Positions 7,874-16,390 are shown, counted from the first letter of the stretch. The stretch is DNA of 64,000 nt from Oenococcus kitaharae (GCF_025758695.1 NZ_JANJQP010000002.1:496001-560000), one strand, 5' to 3'. The notes: generated by a model not told the origin, from the sequence alone. Translations and numbers: made by a program.

Positions 7874-10051
7874 ATGCCTACTACCCAATTCGCTTCAGAA
7901 AAATTCATAAACGGCACTTTCGTTGCTAACGCCAAGGGATTTGGCTTCGTTAAGACTGATGAGGGTCAAGAAGACCTGTTTATCGGCCGAGCCAACACGA
8001 ATCTGGCCATGCAAAACGATGAAGTGCTGGCTTCAATCGTTCATGCTGGTCGTGATGGCCGCGGTCCAGAAGGCAAAGTTGAAAAAATTCTCAGTCACGC
8101 CAATCAACAGGTGGTGGGTGTTTTTCGTTCGGGCGTCAATCGTGACGATCTGCCGCGCCCAATGGATCCTAGCCAGTTTATCGGGACAATTACCTTTAGC
8201 GATGACAAAATGCAGGAATTTAAGTATCTTGTCGACAATAAAGGCCTGACGCCAAGCGATCGCGATTCCGTGACAGCAACGACCAGTGTGTTTCCGACCA
8301 GCAGCAATCCGACCGTTTTGATCGGATCTGTTACCAAAGTGATCGGTCGTTCCGATGCGCCTGGCGTTGACATCCTTGAGATCGTTTATAGCTTGAAAAT
8401 CCCCAGTGTTTACCCGGATGAAGCCGCAGCACAAGCCAAAGCGATTCCGCAATCAATTGATTTACAACAGGCTTTAGCTGATGGCCGGCCTGATTTTCGC
8501 GACCAGCCGCTGATCACGATTGATGGTGCCGACACGAAAGATATTGATGATGCGGTTGTTGTCTGGAAGCTGCCCAACGGCAATTACCATTTAGGTGTTC
8601 ATATCGCTGATGTGTCTAATTACGTGCCTGAAGGGACGCCTTTGGATCAGGAGGCTTACAAACGCGGTACCTCAGTCTATTTGACTGACCGCGTTATTCC
8701 GATGCTGCCGACAGAAATTTCTAACGGCATTGCGTCATTGAACCCGAATGAGGATCGTTTGGCCATGTCTTGCGAGATGGAAATTGATTTGCAGGGAAGA
8801 ATTGTTTCACATAAAATCCAGCCCAGTATCATTCGCTCACATGCACGTATGACCTATGATTCGATCAATAAAATTTTAGCCGGTGATAGCGCCGAACGGG
8901 CCAAATATGCTGATCTGGCTGAAATGATCGAACAAATGGGCCGGCTGCACAAAATTTTAGCTAAAATGCGAACAGCTCGTGGTGCCATTGAATTTGAGAC
9001 TAATGAGGCTGAGATCATCGTTGATAAAAAAGGTCATCCGACTGATGTCGTTGTACGCGATCGCGGGATTGGCGAGCGTATGATTGAATCCTTTATGCTG
9101 GCTGCTAACGAGACCGTGGCTCAGCATTTTGATCATCTGCATGTACCTTTTTTGTATCGTGTCCATGAAGTGCCTGAAGGCGATAAAGTCACCAATTTCT
9201 TTGAATTCATGCGTGCAATCGGCCATCCGATTAAGGCTGATCCGAAGAATTTAAAGCCAAAAGATTTCCAGGCGGCCTTAGAAACTGTTGCCGGCTTGCC
9301 TGAAGAGATGATGATTCAGACCATGATGTTGCGGGCGACCAAACAAGCCCATTATTCTCCTCAGCCAATTGGCCATTTTGGCATTGCGGCCAAATATTAT
9401 ACGCATTTCACTTCGCCAATCCGGCGTTATCCGGATTTGGTCGTTCATCGTTTGATCAAACATTATGCCAAATTCGGCACTGGACCAAAGGCTACTGAAG
9501 CCGTCCGCGACAAGCTGCCTCAAATCGGTGTTGATACCTCTGAAAGAGAACGCCGCGCAGTTGATGCCGAAAGAGCCACCAACGACATGAAATTCGCTGA
9601 ATATATGGAGGACCATATTGGCGAGACATACGACGGTGTTGTCAATTCGGCTTTGAAATTCGGCTTGTTTATCAGTTTGCCTAATACGATTGAAGGCCTT
9701 GTCCATATCAGCACGATGGACGATGATGTCTATCAGTATGACGAGACGCGACAGGCTTTGATTGGCCGCACGCGCCATCGGATTTTTACAATTGGTCTGG
9801 CAGTGAAAGTACAGGTTGTCAATGCCAATAAAGAGACGCGCAAAATTGATTTCAAACTGGTCAACCCGCAAGCAGCACCAATCACCAAGATTCGTCTGGC
9901 AGCCGAGCCTGAACGCCGGTCTTTTCATCATGATAATAATCATCGGCCAGGCAATAATTCTCAAAATAGCCAAGGAGGGCAAAAGAAGCGTCCACAAAAA
10001 GGAGCCTACAAGTCGACAGGTAAATATCGTCTCCGCGGAGGTCGGCATTAA
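7874..10051 (+). CDS. rnr: Ribonuclease R
   Basis: The 725-residue protein is a 3'-5' exoribonuclease of the RNB family, acting on structured RNA and in trans-translation quality control. Domains in order are an N-terminal cold-shock-like OB region (GTFVANAKGFGFVKTDEG), a second cold-shock domain, and a catalytic RNB domain. The magnesium-binding aspartates are in IDGADTKDIDDAVVVWK near residue 215, and the end of the domain is HYTHFTSPIRRYPDLVVHR. An S1 domain (~residues 575-655) and a basic, Asn/Gln-rich tail follow. The frame stays open upstream to 7778 through the helD terminator, so ATG 7874, which follows TATAAT by 7 nt, is the likely start. The stop overlaps smpB (TAATG), the usual Firmicutes rnr-smpB pair. 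secG, often upstream, is absent. Confidence 0.95.
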   Translation: MPTTQFASEKFINGTFVANAKGFGFVKTDEGQEDLFIGRANTNLAMQNDEVLASIVHAGRDGRGPEGKVEKILSHANQQVVGVFRSGVNRDDLPRPMDPSQFIGTITFSDDKMQEFKYLVDNKGLTPSDRDSVTATTSVFPTSSNPTVLIGSVTKVIGRSDAPGVDILEIVYSLKIPSVYPDEAAAQAKAIPQSIDLQQALADGRPDFRDQPLITIDGADTKDIDDAVVVWKLPNGNYHLGVHIADVSNYVPEGTPLDQEAYKRGTSVYLTDRVIPMLPTEISNGIASLNPNEDRLAMSCEMEIDLQGRIVSHKIQPSIIRSHARMTYDSINKILAGDSAERAKYADLAEMIEQMGRLHKILAKMRTARGAIEFETNEAEIIVDKKGHPTDVVVRDRGIGERMIESFMLAANETVAQHFDHLHVPFLYRVHEVPEGDKVTNFFEFMRAIGHPIKADPKNLKPKDFQAALETVAGLPEEMMIQTMMLRATKQAHYSPQPIGHFGIAAKYYTHFTSPIRRYPDLVVHRLIKHYAKFGTGPKATEAVRDKLPQIGVDTSERERRAVDAERATNDMKFAEYMEDHIGETYDGVVNSALKFGLFISLPNTIEGLVHISTMDDDVYQYDETRQALIGRTRHRIFTIGLAVKVQVVNANKETRKIDFKLVNPQAAPITKIRLAAEPERRSFHHDNNHRPGNNSQNSQGGQKKRPQKGAYKSTGKYRLRGGRH

Positions 10052-10518
10052 TGGCTAAAAAACAGAAAAAAGACCAAGCCTTGGCCAATAATCGCCGAGC
10101 CTCTTTTAACTATCTGGTTGGCGAGACTTATGAAGCCGGTATTCAATTGACTGGTACGGAAATTAAATCTGTCCGCTTGGGCCAAATCACGATTGGGGAT
10201 GCTTACGTTACAATTCGCAACGGTCAGGCCTATTTGAATAACGCCAATATTTCGCCTTATAAGCAGGGCAACCAGTTCAATAGTGATCCGCTCCGGCGGC
10301 GCAAACTATTGCTGCACAAACGCGAAATTGCTGCTTTAGACGAGGCTGTTATGCAAGGCGGCAAGACGATTGTCCCTTTGCGCGTTTATCTCGTAAAAGG
10401 TTTTGCCAAAATTCTGATTGCCATTGGTACTGGTAAAAAGAATTACGATAAACGGCAGACAATCAAAGAGCGTGACATGCAGCGCGAATTGGGCAAAAAT
10501 CTAAAAAATTATCATTGA
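10051..10518 (+). CDS. smpB: SsrA-binding protein SmpB
   Basis: The 155-residue protein starts MAKKQKKDQALANNRRASFN and contains the family signature AGIQLTGTEIKSVRLGQI, with the C-terminal basic tail DKRQTIKERDMQRELGK. SmpB brings tmRNA to stalled ribosomes, and RNase R degrades the faulty mRNA, so the pair is functionally linked. Start and stop overlap with rnr (TAATG), and GGAGG lies inside the end of rnr as a ribosome binding site. It is convergent with the next gene, whose stop codon abuts directly. Confidence 0.96.
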   Translation: MAKKQKKDQALANNRRASFNYLVGETYEAGIQLTGTEIKSVRLGQITIGDAYVTIRNGQAYLNNANISPYKQGNQFNSDPLRRRKLLLHKREIAALDEAVMQGGKTIVPLRVYLVKGFAKILIAIGTGKKNYDKRQTIKERDMQRELGKNLKNYH

Positions 10519-11058
10519 TTAATTGATTCTCGTGGCCATTTTGTATTTGTATTTCGTTGCGCGAGTCGGCAGCTGCAGGAGGCTGCGATTTTTTTTAACA
10601 CCCCATCGGTCTAATAAGGCCGCAATCGCCACATGGACTGGTGCTTGGGCGTCTTTGGTCACGTCCAATTGATAGTACAGGCCGTCTGGAAATGAGACAG
10701 GATTAACTTCTAACAGTTTGACCCGGCCATGGCGAATGCGGTATTTGCCGGAAGTAATTTCGCCTGTGACGACCCAATTTAAGTAGCGAATGAAAATAAT
10801 ATCTCCTAACCCTGCAAAATTGAAGCCGATCGAGGCCACATATTTATCGTGATAGAGCAGTTGAAAACGTGGCAGAATACCATATGAAACCTGGCGGATA
10901 CGGGCCTGTTCAACGCCGTGTGTGTCATAAACATACAGGACATCGTTTTTGCTGCCGATTTTACCGGAAATATTAAAAGCGATTGTCAAATCTTCGTTGT
11001 AGGCGCGATTTTCTTTTTGACGCGTATCATGCTGTTGGGTTAAAAAATATCGACTCAT
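10519..11058 (-). CDS. LURP-one/Tubby-C-like (YxjI-type) protein
   Basis: The 179-residue protein has the pattern of the LURP-one-related family. It begins YFLTQQ, then shows repeated beta strands with NISGKIGSKNDVLYVYD, followed by QARIRQVSYGILPRFQLLYHDKYVASI. The fold is a 12-stranded barrel around a central helix, and the bacterial function is unknown. No signal peptide or membrane segment is seen. The gene is divergent from ung with only 15 bp between start codons, and the two -10 elements overlap in that gap, so the genes share a compact bidirectional promoter. The start codon follows TAAAAT by 6 nt without a Shine-Dalgarno sequence. Confidence 0.6.
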   Translation of the reverse strand: MSRYFLTQQHDTRQKENRAYNEDLTIAFNISGKIGSKNDVLYVYDTHGVEQARIRQVSYGILPRFQLLYHDKYVASIGFNFAGLGDIIFIRYLNWVVTGEITSGKYRIRHGRVKLLEVNPVSFPDGLYYQLDVTKDAQAPVHVAIAALLDRWGVKKNRSLLQLPTRATKYKYKMATRIN

Positions 11059-11060
11059 AC

Positions 11061-11070
11061 TATAATTTTA
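11061..11070. promoter_or_regulatory. Overlapping divergent -10 elements, ung and LURP-like gene
   Basis: Plus-strand TATAAT (11061-11066) lies 7 nt before the GTG of ung. Minus-strand TAAAAT (complement of 11065-11070) lies 6 nt before the ATG of the LURP-like gene. The two hexamers share two base pairs, so one polymerase would exclude the other. Confidence 0.5.
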
Positions 11071-11073
11071 ACC

Positions 11074-11754
11074 GTGAATGATTATTTAATAAATTTAAAA
11101 AAGACCGATTGGTACAAACACCTGCTGCCAGTCTTGGGTGAAGCGTATTTTAAACAGATCAATAACTTTTTAGCTGACTGTTATGAAGGACCGGACCGTG
11201 TTTTCCCGCCGGCTGACAAGATTTTTTCTGCTATGCTTGATACAAGCTTAGCTGATACGAAGGTGATTATCGTCGGCCAGGATCCTTATCACGAGCTGGG
11301 CCAAGCACAAGGGCTGAGTTTCAGCGTTCCTGACGATTTTCCGGCACCTAGCAGTTTGCAGAATATTCATAAAGAAATTCAGACTGATCTGGGACAGGCA
11401 AGGCAATCGCATGATTTAATCCCGTGGGCTAAGCAAGGCGTGCTGCTTTTGAATTCAGTGCTAACAGTTAAAGAACACCAAGCTAATTCGCATGCCGGGC
11501 TGATTTGGGAGAAATTTACAGATTCAGTGATTCAGCTGGCCAGTGCCGAGCCGCAGCCGAAAGTCTTCATCCTCTGGGGCAATTTCGCACGGAGAAAAGC
11601 CTCGTTAATCGACGCTGAAAAAGATTTGATTCTGCAGTCGGCACATCCGTCTGGTTTGTCGGCTAATCGCGGCTTTTTTGGCAGCAGGCCCTTTAGCCAG
11701 ACAAATGACTGGCTGCAGGCACACGGCAGAAATGCAATTAATTGGTTGAAATAA
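11074..11754 (+). CDS. ung: Uracil-DNA glycosylase, family 1
   Basis: This 226-residue enzyme removes uracil from DNA as the first step of base excision repair. The water-activating loop GQDPYHELGQAQGLSFSV (catalytic Asp near residue 69) and the uracil-binding LLLNSVLTV segment are typical. The DNA-intercalation loop reads HPSGLSANRGFFGSRPFS; most family members have HPSPLSA, so Gly replaces Pro here. The start is GTG at 11074, 7 nt after TATAAT and without a Shine-Dalgarno sequence; no ATG fits the family N-terminus better. ung and pta are adjacent in several lactic acid bacteria, but pta has its own promoter here. Confidence 0.94.
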   Translation: MNDYLINLKKTDWYKHLLPVLGEAYFKQINNFLADCYEGPDRVFPPADKIFSAMLDTSLADTKVIIVGQDPYHELGQAQGLSFSVPDDFPAPSSLQNIHKEIQTDLGQARQSHDLIPWAKQGVLLLNSVLTVKEHQANSHAGLIWEKFTDSVIQLASAEPQPKVFILWGNFARRKASLIDAEKDLILQSAHPSGLSANRGFFGSRPFSQTNDWLQAHGRNAINWLK

Positions 11755-11761
11755 CGTGCAT

Positions 11762-11781
11762 ATGGAAGCGTTTTCTATGAT
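11762..11781 (+). promoter_or_regulatory. cre site and -10 element of pta
   Basis: ATGGAAGCGTTTTCT (11762-11776) matches every fixed position of the CcpA consensus WTGNAANCGNWNNCW. A -10-like TATGAT begins at its last base (11776-11781). The cre therefore fills the space just upstream of the -10 element, where CcpA binding would be expected to hinder polymerase, unlike the upstream activating cre of B. subtilis pta. Confidence 0.6.
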
Positions 11782-11799
11782 AATAAGGCTGGAGGCAAT

Positions 11800-12789
11800 A
11801 TGACAGAACTATTTACGGAACTAGCAGATAAGATTAGGGGCCGCCACATTCGGGTTGTCTTTCCTGAGGGCGAGGACCCTAGAATCCAAGGCGCAGCCGT
11901 GCGCTTGGAAAAAGACGGCCTGCTGGTACCGATTCTCTTGGGATCTAGGAAAGCCATCGAGAAGACTGCGGCCGAATATCATTTCAATTTAGCCGGCCTG
12001 ACTGTGATTGACCAAAATGAGGTTGAAGAAAACCAATTTGATGATCTGGTGGATCAATTAGTAGAACGCCGACACGGCAAGACAGATGCTAAGACGGCTG
12101 CTGTCTGGCTCAAAGATGCCAATTATTTCGGAACGATGCTGGTCTATAGCGGTAAAGCCGATGCGATGGTGTCCGGAGCTGCTCACCCGACTAGCGATAC
12201 GGTTCGCCCGGCGCTGCAGATTATCAAGACTGCTGCCGGCGTTTCACGGATTTCCGGTGCTTTTGTGATGCAAAAAGGGGACGAACGTTATGTATTTGCT
12301 GATTCGGCCATTAATATCGACCCCGATGCCGAGGCTTTAGCTGAGATTGCCATCCAGTCCGCACACACGGCCAAAGTATTTGGCATTGAGCCAAAAGTAG
12401 CCATGCTGAGCTTTTCGACAAAGGGATCAGCTGCACATCCTTTGGTTGATAAAGTTGTTCAGGCAACTAAATTGGCGCAGGAGAAAGCGCCAGAACTGGC
12501 TGACAGTATCGATGGCGAATTGCAGTTTGATGCAGCCTTTGTGCCATCAGTCGCCCAGTCAAAAGCGCCAGGTTCCAAAGTTGCCGGCCATGCCAATGTC
12601 TTTATTTTTCCGAGTCTGGAATCAGGCAATATTGCTTATAAAGTGGCTCAACGTTTGGGCAGTTTTGAAGCGATCGGACCCATCCTGCAGGGGATGGCCT
12701 CGCCGGTATCTGACTTGTCGCGTGGTGCTGATGAAGAAGATGTCTATAAAGTGGCGATTATCACAGCCGCCCAGGCCCTAGCTAAATAA
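11800..12789 (+). CDS. pta: Phosphate acetyltransferase
   Basis: The 329-residue protein matches Pta across its length (VVFPEGEDPRIQGAA at the N-terminus, MVSGAAHPTSDTVRPALQII, and MLSFSTKGSAAHPLVDKV). Pta interconverts acetyl-CoA and acetyl phosphate in the cytosol. In heterofermentative lactic acid bacteria it works with phosphoketolase-derived acetyl phosphate, acetate kinase and the ethanol branch. A GGAGG Shine-Dalgarno sequence lies 5 bases before ATG 11800. A perfect cre overlaps the promoter, indicating carbon catabolite control. The 3' end overlaps the convergent VOC gene by 8 bp. Confidence 0.95.
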   Translation: MTELFTELADKIRGRHIRVVFPEGEDPRIQGAAVRLEKDGLLVPILLGSRKAIEKTAAEYHFNLAGLTVIDQNEVEENQFDDLVDQLVERRHGKTDAKTAAVWLKDANYFGTMLVYSGKADAMVSGAAHPTSDTVRPALQIIKTAAGVSRISGAFVMQKGDERYVFADSAINIDPDAEALAEIAIQSAHTAKVFGIEPKVAMLSFSTKGSAAHPLVDKVVQATKLAQEKAPELADSIDGELQFDAAFVPSVAQSKAPGSKVAGHANVFIFPSLESGNIAYKVAQRLGSFEAIGPILQGMASPVSDLSRGADEEDVYKVAIITAAQALAK

Positions 12790-13126
12790 TTGACTTGTCC
12801 TGATTGCCCTCAATCACGATTATATTGCCCTCGGAATCGTGAATTCTCAGGGCAATTTTTTGGTTAAAACGTTCTTCTGCCTGACCAATCTCTGCCAGAA
12901 AGTTGTTAGCTAAATGTTCACGGATTTGTGTCAAATGATCTCGAACAATAATCTCGCTTTCAATGCGCTGATCGCTTTGAACGAAATTGATCGCTTGGCC
13001 ATCGACAATTAAAGTGGTCTGGTCTTTAGGGTCACGTAAAAAGCCAAAAACATCGCGATAAAAGCGATATGCGCGTTTTACATCGGCTGCCGGGATTGTT
13101 TTTGGACGCATTTTTCGAGCTTTCAT
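12782..13126 (-). CDS. VOC-superfamily (glyoxalase-like) protein
   Basis: This short protein of 114 residues has the RAYRFYRDVFGF segment typical of the first VOC beta-alpha-beta unit and the closing IHDSEGNIIVIEGN strand-turn. VOC proteins include glyoxalases, dioxygenases and antibiotic-binding proteins. The usual metal ligands are not clearly conserved, so no reaction is assigned. The product is cytosolic, with no signal peptide. The gene is divergent from the ABC-F gene (35 bp between starts) and overlaps the end of pta. Minus-strand TGCTAGAAT (13137-13145) ends 10 nt before the ATG, without a Shine-Dalgarno sequence. Confidence 0.65.
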   Translation of the reverse strand: MKARKMRPKTIPAADVKRAYRFYRDVFGFLRDPKDQTTLIVDGQAINFVQSDQRIESEIIVRDHLTQIREHLANNFLAEIGQAEERFNQKIALRIHDSEGNIIVIEGNQDKSII

Positions 13127-13136
13127 ATCAGCAATT

Positions 13137-13154
13137 ATTCTAGCATGATAGACT
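13137..13154. promoter_or_regulatory. Divergent extended -10 elements, VOC gene and ABC-F gene
   Basis: The minus strand reads TGCTAGAAT (13137-13145). The plus strand reads TGATAGACT (13146-13154), 7 nt before the ABC-F ATG. The two extended -10 elements lie back to back in an 18-bp stretch, and neither gene has a Shine-Dalgarno sequence. Confidence 0.5.
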
Positions 13155-13161
13155 ATCTCTG

Positions 13162-14730
13162 ATGGCTTTATTAGATGTAAGCGGCCTAACGATGGCCTAC
13201 GCGGATAAAAAATTATATACAGATGCTGAATTCACGCTGGAAAAAGGGGAACATGTCGGGATTGTCGGACAGAATGGGGCCGGTAAATCGACGCTAATCC
13301 GCATTCTGATGGGCGCAGTTTTACCAATTGCCGGCCGGATCGAGTGGAAGAACAACATTCAGATCGGGTATTTGGATCAGTACGCAGATATTCCTTCAGG
13401 CATGTCTCTGATCGATTTTTTGCATACGGCCTATAACGATTTATATGCCAAAGAAAAGAAAATGACGGATTTGTACAGCAAATACGCTGAAACGGTCGAC
13501 GACCATCTGCTGGAACGGGCAACACGCTTTCAAAATGAATTGGATGCAGCTGACTTTTACTCGATCGACAATAATGTCGAGCAGGTCATTACAGGCCTTG
13601 GGCTGGATGCGATCGGTCGTGATCATATTATTTCCGAAATGTCCGGCGGACAGCGTGCCAAAATCATTCTGGCAAAACTGCTTCTGGAATCTAACGATGT
13701 GATTATTTTAGATGAGCCGACCAACTATTTGGATGTGTCGCACATCAAATGGCTGGAAGGCTATATTCAAAATTACGAAGGCGCGGCTTTGATTATCAGC
13801 CATGACTTTGATTTTTTGAACAATGTTGCTAACGTCATTTTGGATGTCTCTTTTAATACACTGACCAAATATCGCGGTAATTTTGACCAGGCGATGCGGC
13901 AAAAGACTGAAAAAGCCGAACAGCAGCTGCGTGCTTATAACAAACAGCAGGAAGTGATTAAAAAGACCAAGACTTTTATCCAAAAGAACAAAGCGCGTGC
14001 TTCAACGACGGGCCGGGCCAAATCACGTGAAAAAATGCTGGCGCATATGGATATTATTTCAGCACCCCAGACCAATCCCAAAGCAACATTCACTTTCCCT
14101 TATGTCGATTCTCAATCTACGGATGCTTTAAAAGCCGAGAGGCTGGTTGTCGGCTATGATCCAAGCAAACCCGTCTTAAATCCTGTGACCTTTAGTATGT
14201 CGGCGGGTGATAAAGTTGTCTTCACAGGATTCAACGGCGCCGGAAAATCGACCTTGATTAAGACCTTATTAGGAATTCTGCCGCCGATTTCAGGTAAGTC
14301 TAAGTTTTCGCCTTCAGCCAAGACGAATTATTTTGATCAGGATTTAATCTGGGATGACGATAAAAAGACGCCTTTGCAGATCATGCAGGCCGCCTATCCC
14401 TTAGAAGCACAGCGTCAATTGCGCCAGCGTTTGGGAGCGGCCGGTATTAATGCTGACAATGCGACTAAACAGATGCGCCTTTTGTCCGGTGGTGAGCAGA
14501 CGAAAGTCAAATTAGCCTTGATGGAATTGACACCGTCTAATTTCCTGATTTTAGATGAGCCGACCAACCATTTGGATGAGACGACTAAAATTGCTTTAAA
14601 AAAAGCCATTCAGCGTTACGATGGCAGTCTGATTCTTGTAACACATGAGAAGAGTTTTTACGATGGCTGGATTGATAAAGTTCTAGACATCGCGTCTATG
14701 TCGAAGATGGAACAGGGTACTGAGGAATAA
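13162..14730 (+). CDS. ABC-F family ATPase
   Basis: The 522-residue protein contains two ABC domains in tandem and no membrane segment. Domain 1 has GQNGAGKST near residue 37, signature MSGGQRAKI and Walker B VIILDEPTNYLD. Domain 2 has GFNGAGKST, LSGGEQTKV and FLILDEPTNHLD. The ~80-residue linker between them is rich in Lys/Gln (residues ~240-310). ABC-F proteins bind the ribosomal E site and act in translation rescue, regulation or antibiotic resistance. The short linker and general motif set favour a housekeeping member (YdiF/EttA-like group) over a resistance protein, but this is not certain. A short AACAG/CTGTT hairpin with a T tract follows the stop. Confidence 0.9.
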   Translation: MALLDVSGLTMAYADKKLYTDAEFTLEKGEHVGIVGQNGAGKSTLIRILMGAVLPIAGRIEWKNNIQIGYLDQYADIPSGMSLIDFLHTAYNDLYAKEKKMTDLYSKYAETVDDHLLERATRFQNELDAADFYSIDNNVEQVITGLGLDAIGRDHIISEMSGGQRAKIILAKLLLESNDVIILDEPTNYLDVSHIKWLEGYIQNYEGAALIISHDFDFLNNVANVILDVSFNTLTKYRGNFDQAMRQKTEKAEQQLRAYNKQQEVIKKTKTFIQKNKARASTTGRAKSREKMLAHMDIISAPQTNPKATFTFPYVDSQSTDALKAERLVVGYDPSKPVLNPVTFSMSAGDKVVFTGFNGAGKSTLIKTLLGILPPISGKSKFSPSAKTNYFDQDLIWDDDKKTPLQIMQAAYPLEAQRQLRQRLGAAGINADNATKQMRLLSGGEQTKVKLALMELTPSNFLILDEPTNHLDETTKIALKKAIQRYDGSLILVTHEKSFYDGWIDKVLDIASMSKMEQGTEE

Positions 14731-14746
14731 CAGCTGCCTGTTTTTT
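14729..14746 (+). terminator. Weak terminator after ABC-F gene
   Basis: The stem AACAG / CTGTT with loop CTGC is followed by four further T residues. Confidence 0.5.
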
Positions 14747-14799
14747 GAAAACCGTTTGTAGAAAAAATTGTCTGTTCACATTGAAAATCTGCTTTTAGC

Positions 14800-14808
14800 T
14801 GGTAATAT
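14800..14808 (+). promoter_or_regulatory. Extended -10 element of the guanylate-kinase-like gene
   Basis: TGGTAATAT ends 10 nt before ATG 14819. There is no Shine-Dalgarno sequence, so the leader would be only a few bases. Confidence 0.4.
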
Positions 14809-14818
14809 TTTAATCAAT

Positions 14819-15412
14819 ATGGCAAACGAAAATCGCGTGATCGTAATTACAGGAGCCTCTGGAGCCGGCAAGACTTCGGTGGCTCGATATTTGTGGGTTA
14901 AATACGGGGTGCCGCGTGTGATTACCCACACGACCCGCGAACCAAGAGAAGGCGAAATTGACGGCGTTGATTATTATTTTGAGACAGCGCAGACTTGGAA
15001 CGATAATCATTTTATCGAGGAAATCAGTTATTCCGGCCATCGTTATGGCTCATCATACGAAGGCTTGGAACGTGCTTGGCGTAAATCCAGGCAATCCAAT
15101 CATCCGGGCATTATCAGCCTCGTGGTTGACACGATTGGGGCAATCACTTATCGGCAGACGATTAAAGAACAGGCAGTGATCTGGTTTGTCACGGTCAGTG
15201 ATGTGACTGGCTTGCAAAAACGCTTAATTGCGCGTGGGGATGATCCTAAACACGTGCTTGAAAGAACAAGTTCTTCAGATTTTGAACGAGATATGCACAT
15301 TCCTGACGAACTCGCACAAGACGCAACGATGATCGTAAACGACGATTGGCAGCTGACTCAAAAAACAGTTGATCAGGTTATTAACCGTTTTATGACAGAC
15401 CAAGTCATTTAA
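14819..15412 (+). CDS. Guanylate kinase-like nucleotide kinase
   Basis: The 197-residue protein has a P-loop GASGAGKT near residue 11, THTTREPREGEIDGVDYYF (GMP-binding region of guanylate kinases) and RLIARGDDPKHVLERTSS (lid). It therefore belongs to the guanylate kinase family that converts GMP to GDP. The P-loop differs from the canonical GPSGVGKGT, the middle region is divergent, and the gene is away from rpoZ, the usual gmk neighbour. It may be a paralogue with another role. The start is placed at ATG 14819, directly before the P-loop strand; the frame is open to 14768, but that part encodes no conserved sequence. Confidence 0.75.
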   Translation: MANENRVIVITGASGAGKTSVARYLWVKYGVPRVITHTTREPREGEIDGVDYYFETAQTWNDNHFIEEISYSGHRYGSSYEGLERAWRKSRQSNHPGIISLVVDTIGAITYRQTIKEQAVIWFVTVSDVTGLQKRLIARGDDPKHVLERTSSSDFERDMHIPDELAQDATMIVNDDWQLTQKTVDQVINRFMTDQVI

Positions 15413-15484
15413 ACACTACGGTTTTTTATACTGATTTTTCACAAATTTAACTTTAATTTTATTTTTGTGGATAATGATGAGAGC

Positions 15485-16390
15485 ATGAAAAAAGATTTTC
15501 ACGGTTTACGTATTTTTTTTATTGGTCTGCTTAGCGCCATCGTGGGCGCTGTCATTGTATTGACGCTGTTCTATCAATTTTATCTGCTGCCGGCATCCAA
15601 TAAGGTTCAGACAAATTCCGCAAAACAAGCTGGAATTACAAGAGTTGTCAATTTGAGCAATAATCACAGCTCGACTGCCACTCAGGCTTATCGCCGGGTA
15701 CGAAATGCCGTCGTAACAGTTGAAAACTATCAGCGCCCTTCAGCTCAGGCGAATGATTATTTTTCCCAGTGGTTTGGCGGTTTTGGCGGATCCAGCAGTT
15801 CCTCTGATTCTTCCAGCGACCAGCCACAACTGGCAGCTGAAGGTACTGGCCTGGTTTATGAAAAGGATGGCAGTGATGCTTATGTTGTGACAAATAATCA
15901 TGTCGTGGCCGGTGCTGATGAAATTGAATTATTGTTCCGTAATGGGCGCAGAATCAAGGCCAGCCTAGTCGGACGGAATGTCAGTCATGATATTGCTGTG
16001 CTGCGCATTTCGTCAGCAAATGTGACGCAAACGGGCAAATTTGCCGATTCCAGCAGTGTTGTACCTGGCCAGCAGGTTCTAGCGCTAGGCTCTCCTTTAG
16101 GGTCGGATTACGCGAACTCATTAACTTCGGGAATCGTTTCAGCCAATGATCGGCAGATTAATGACGATCCGGTTCGTTTGACGGCCATCCAAACGGATGT
16201 TGCACTTAATCCCGGAAATTCCGGCGGCCCTTTGATTAATATGGCTGGTGGTGTCATTGGTATTAACTCCATGAAAATTTCTTCAAGCAGTGATGGCAGC
16301 AACAGCGTCGAAGGAATGAGTTTTTCCATCCCGTCCAATACAGTTGTTTCGACTATTCGTGAAATTGTGAAGGCTGCGGGGAACAATTAA
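15485..16390 (+). CDS. htrA: HtrA-like serine protease lacking a PDZ domain
   Basis: This ~301-residue protein has a short cytoplasmic N-terminus, one membrane segment (residues ~8-32), and an extracytoplasmic trypsin-like domain with the full triad: His in TNNHVVAGADE, Asp in SHDIAVLRIS and Ser in NPGNSGGPLI. A Ser-rich loop precedes the domain (GGSSSSSDSSSDQ). HtrA degrades misfolded exported proteins at the cell surface. Related Lactobacillales HtrA proteins are about 400-430 residues and end in a PDZ domain. This one stops just after the SFSIPSNTVV strand, and a terminator follows within 40 bp, so the PDZ is genuinely absent. ATG 15485 is preferred over in-frame GTG 15467. Confidence 0.9.
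   Translation: MKKDFHGLRIFFIGLLSAIVGAVIVLTLFYQFYLLPASNKVQTNSAKQAGITRVVNLSNNHSSTATQAYRRVRNAVVTVENYQRPSAQANDYFSQWFGGFGGSSSSSDSSSDQPQLAAEGTGLVYEKDGSDAYVVTNNHVVAGADEIELLFRNGRRIKASLVGRNVSHDIAVLRISSANVTQTGKFADSSSVVPGQQVLALGSPLGSDYANSLTSGIVSANDRQINDDPVRLTAIQTDVALNPGNSGGPLINMAGGVIGINSMKISSSSDGSNSVEGMSFSIPSNTVVSTIREIVKAAGNN

Noticed and set aside
9278-10048. 256-codon ORF on the minus strand inside rnr
   Set aside because: It lies fully antisense to the conserved rnr coding region and has no recognisable domain or start signals.
14745-14760. cre-like GAAAACCGTTTGTAG before the guanylate-kinase-like gene
   Set aside because: It misses the fixed TG and CA positions of the consensus.
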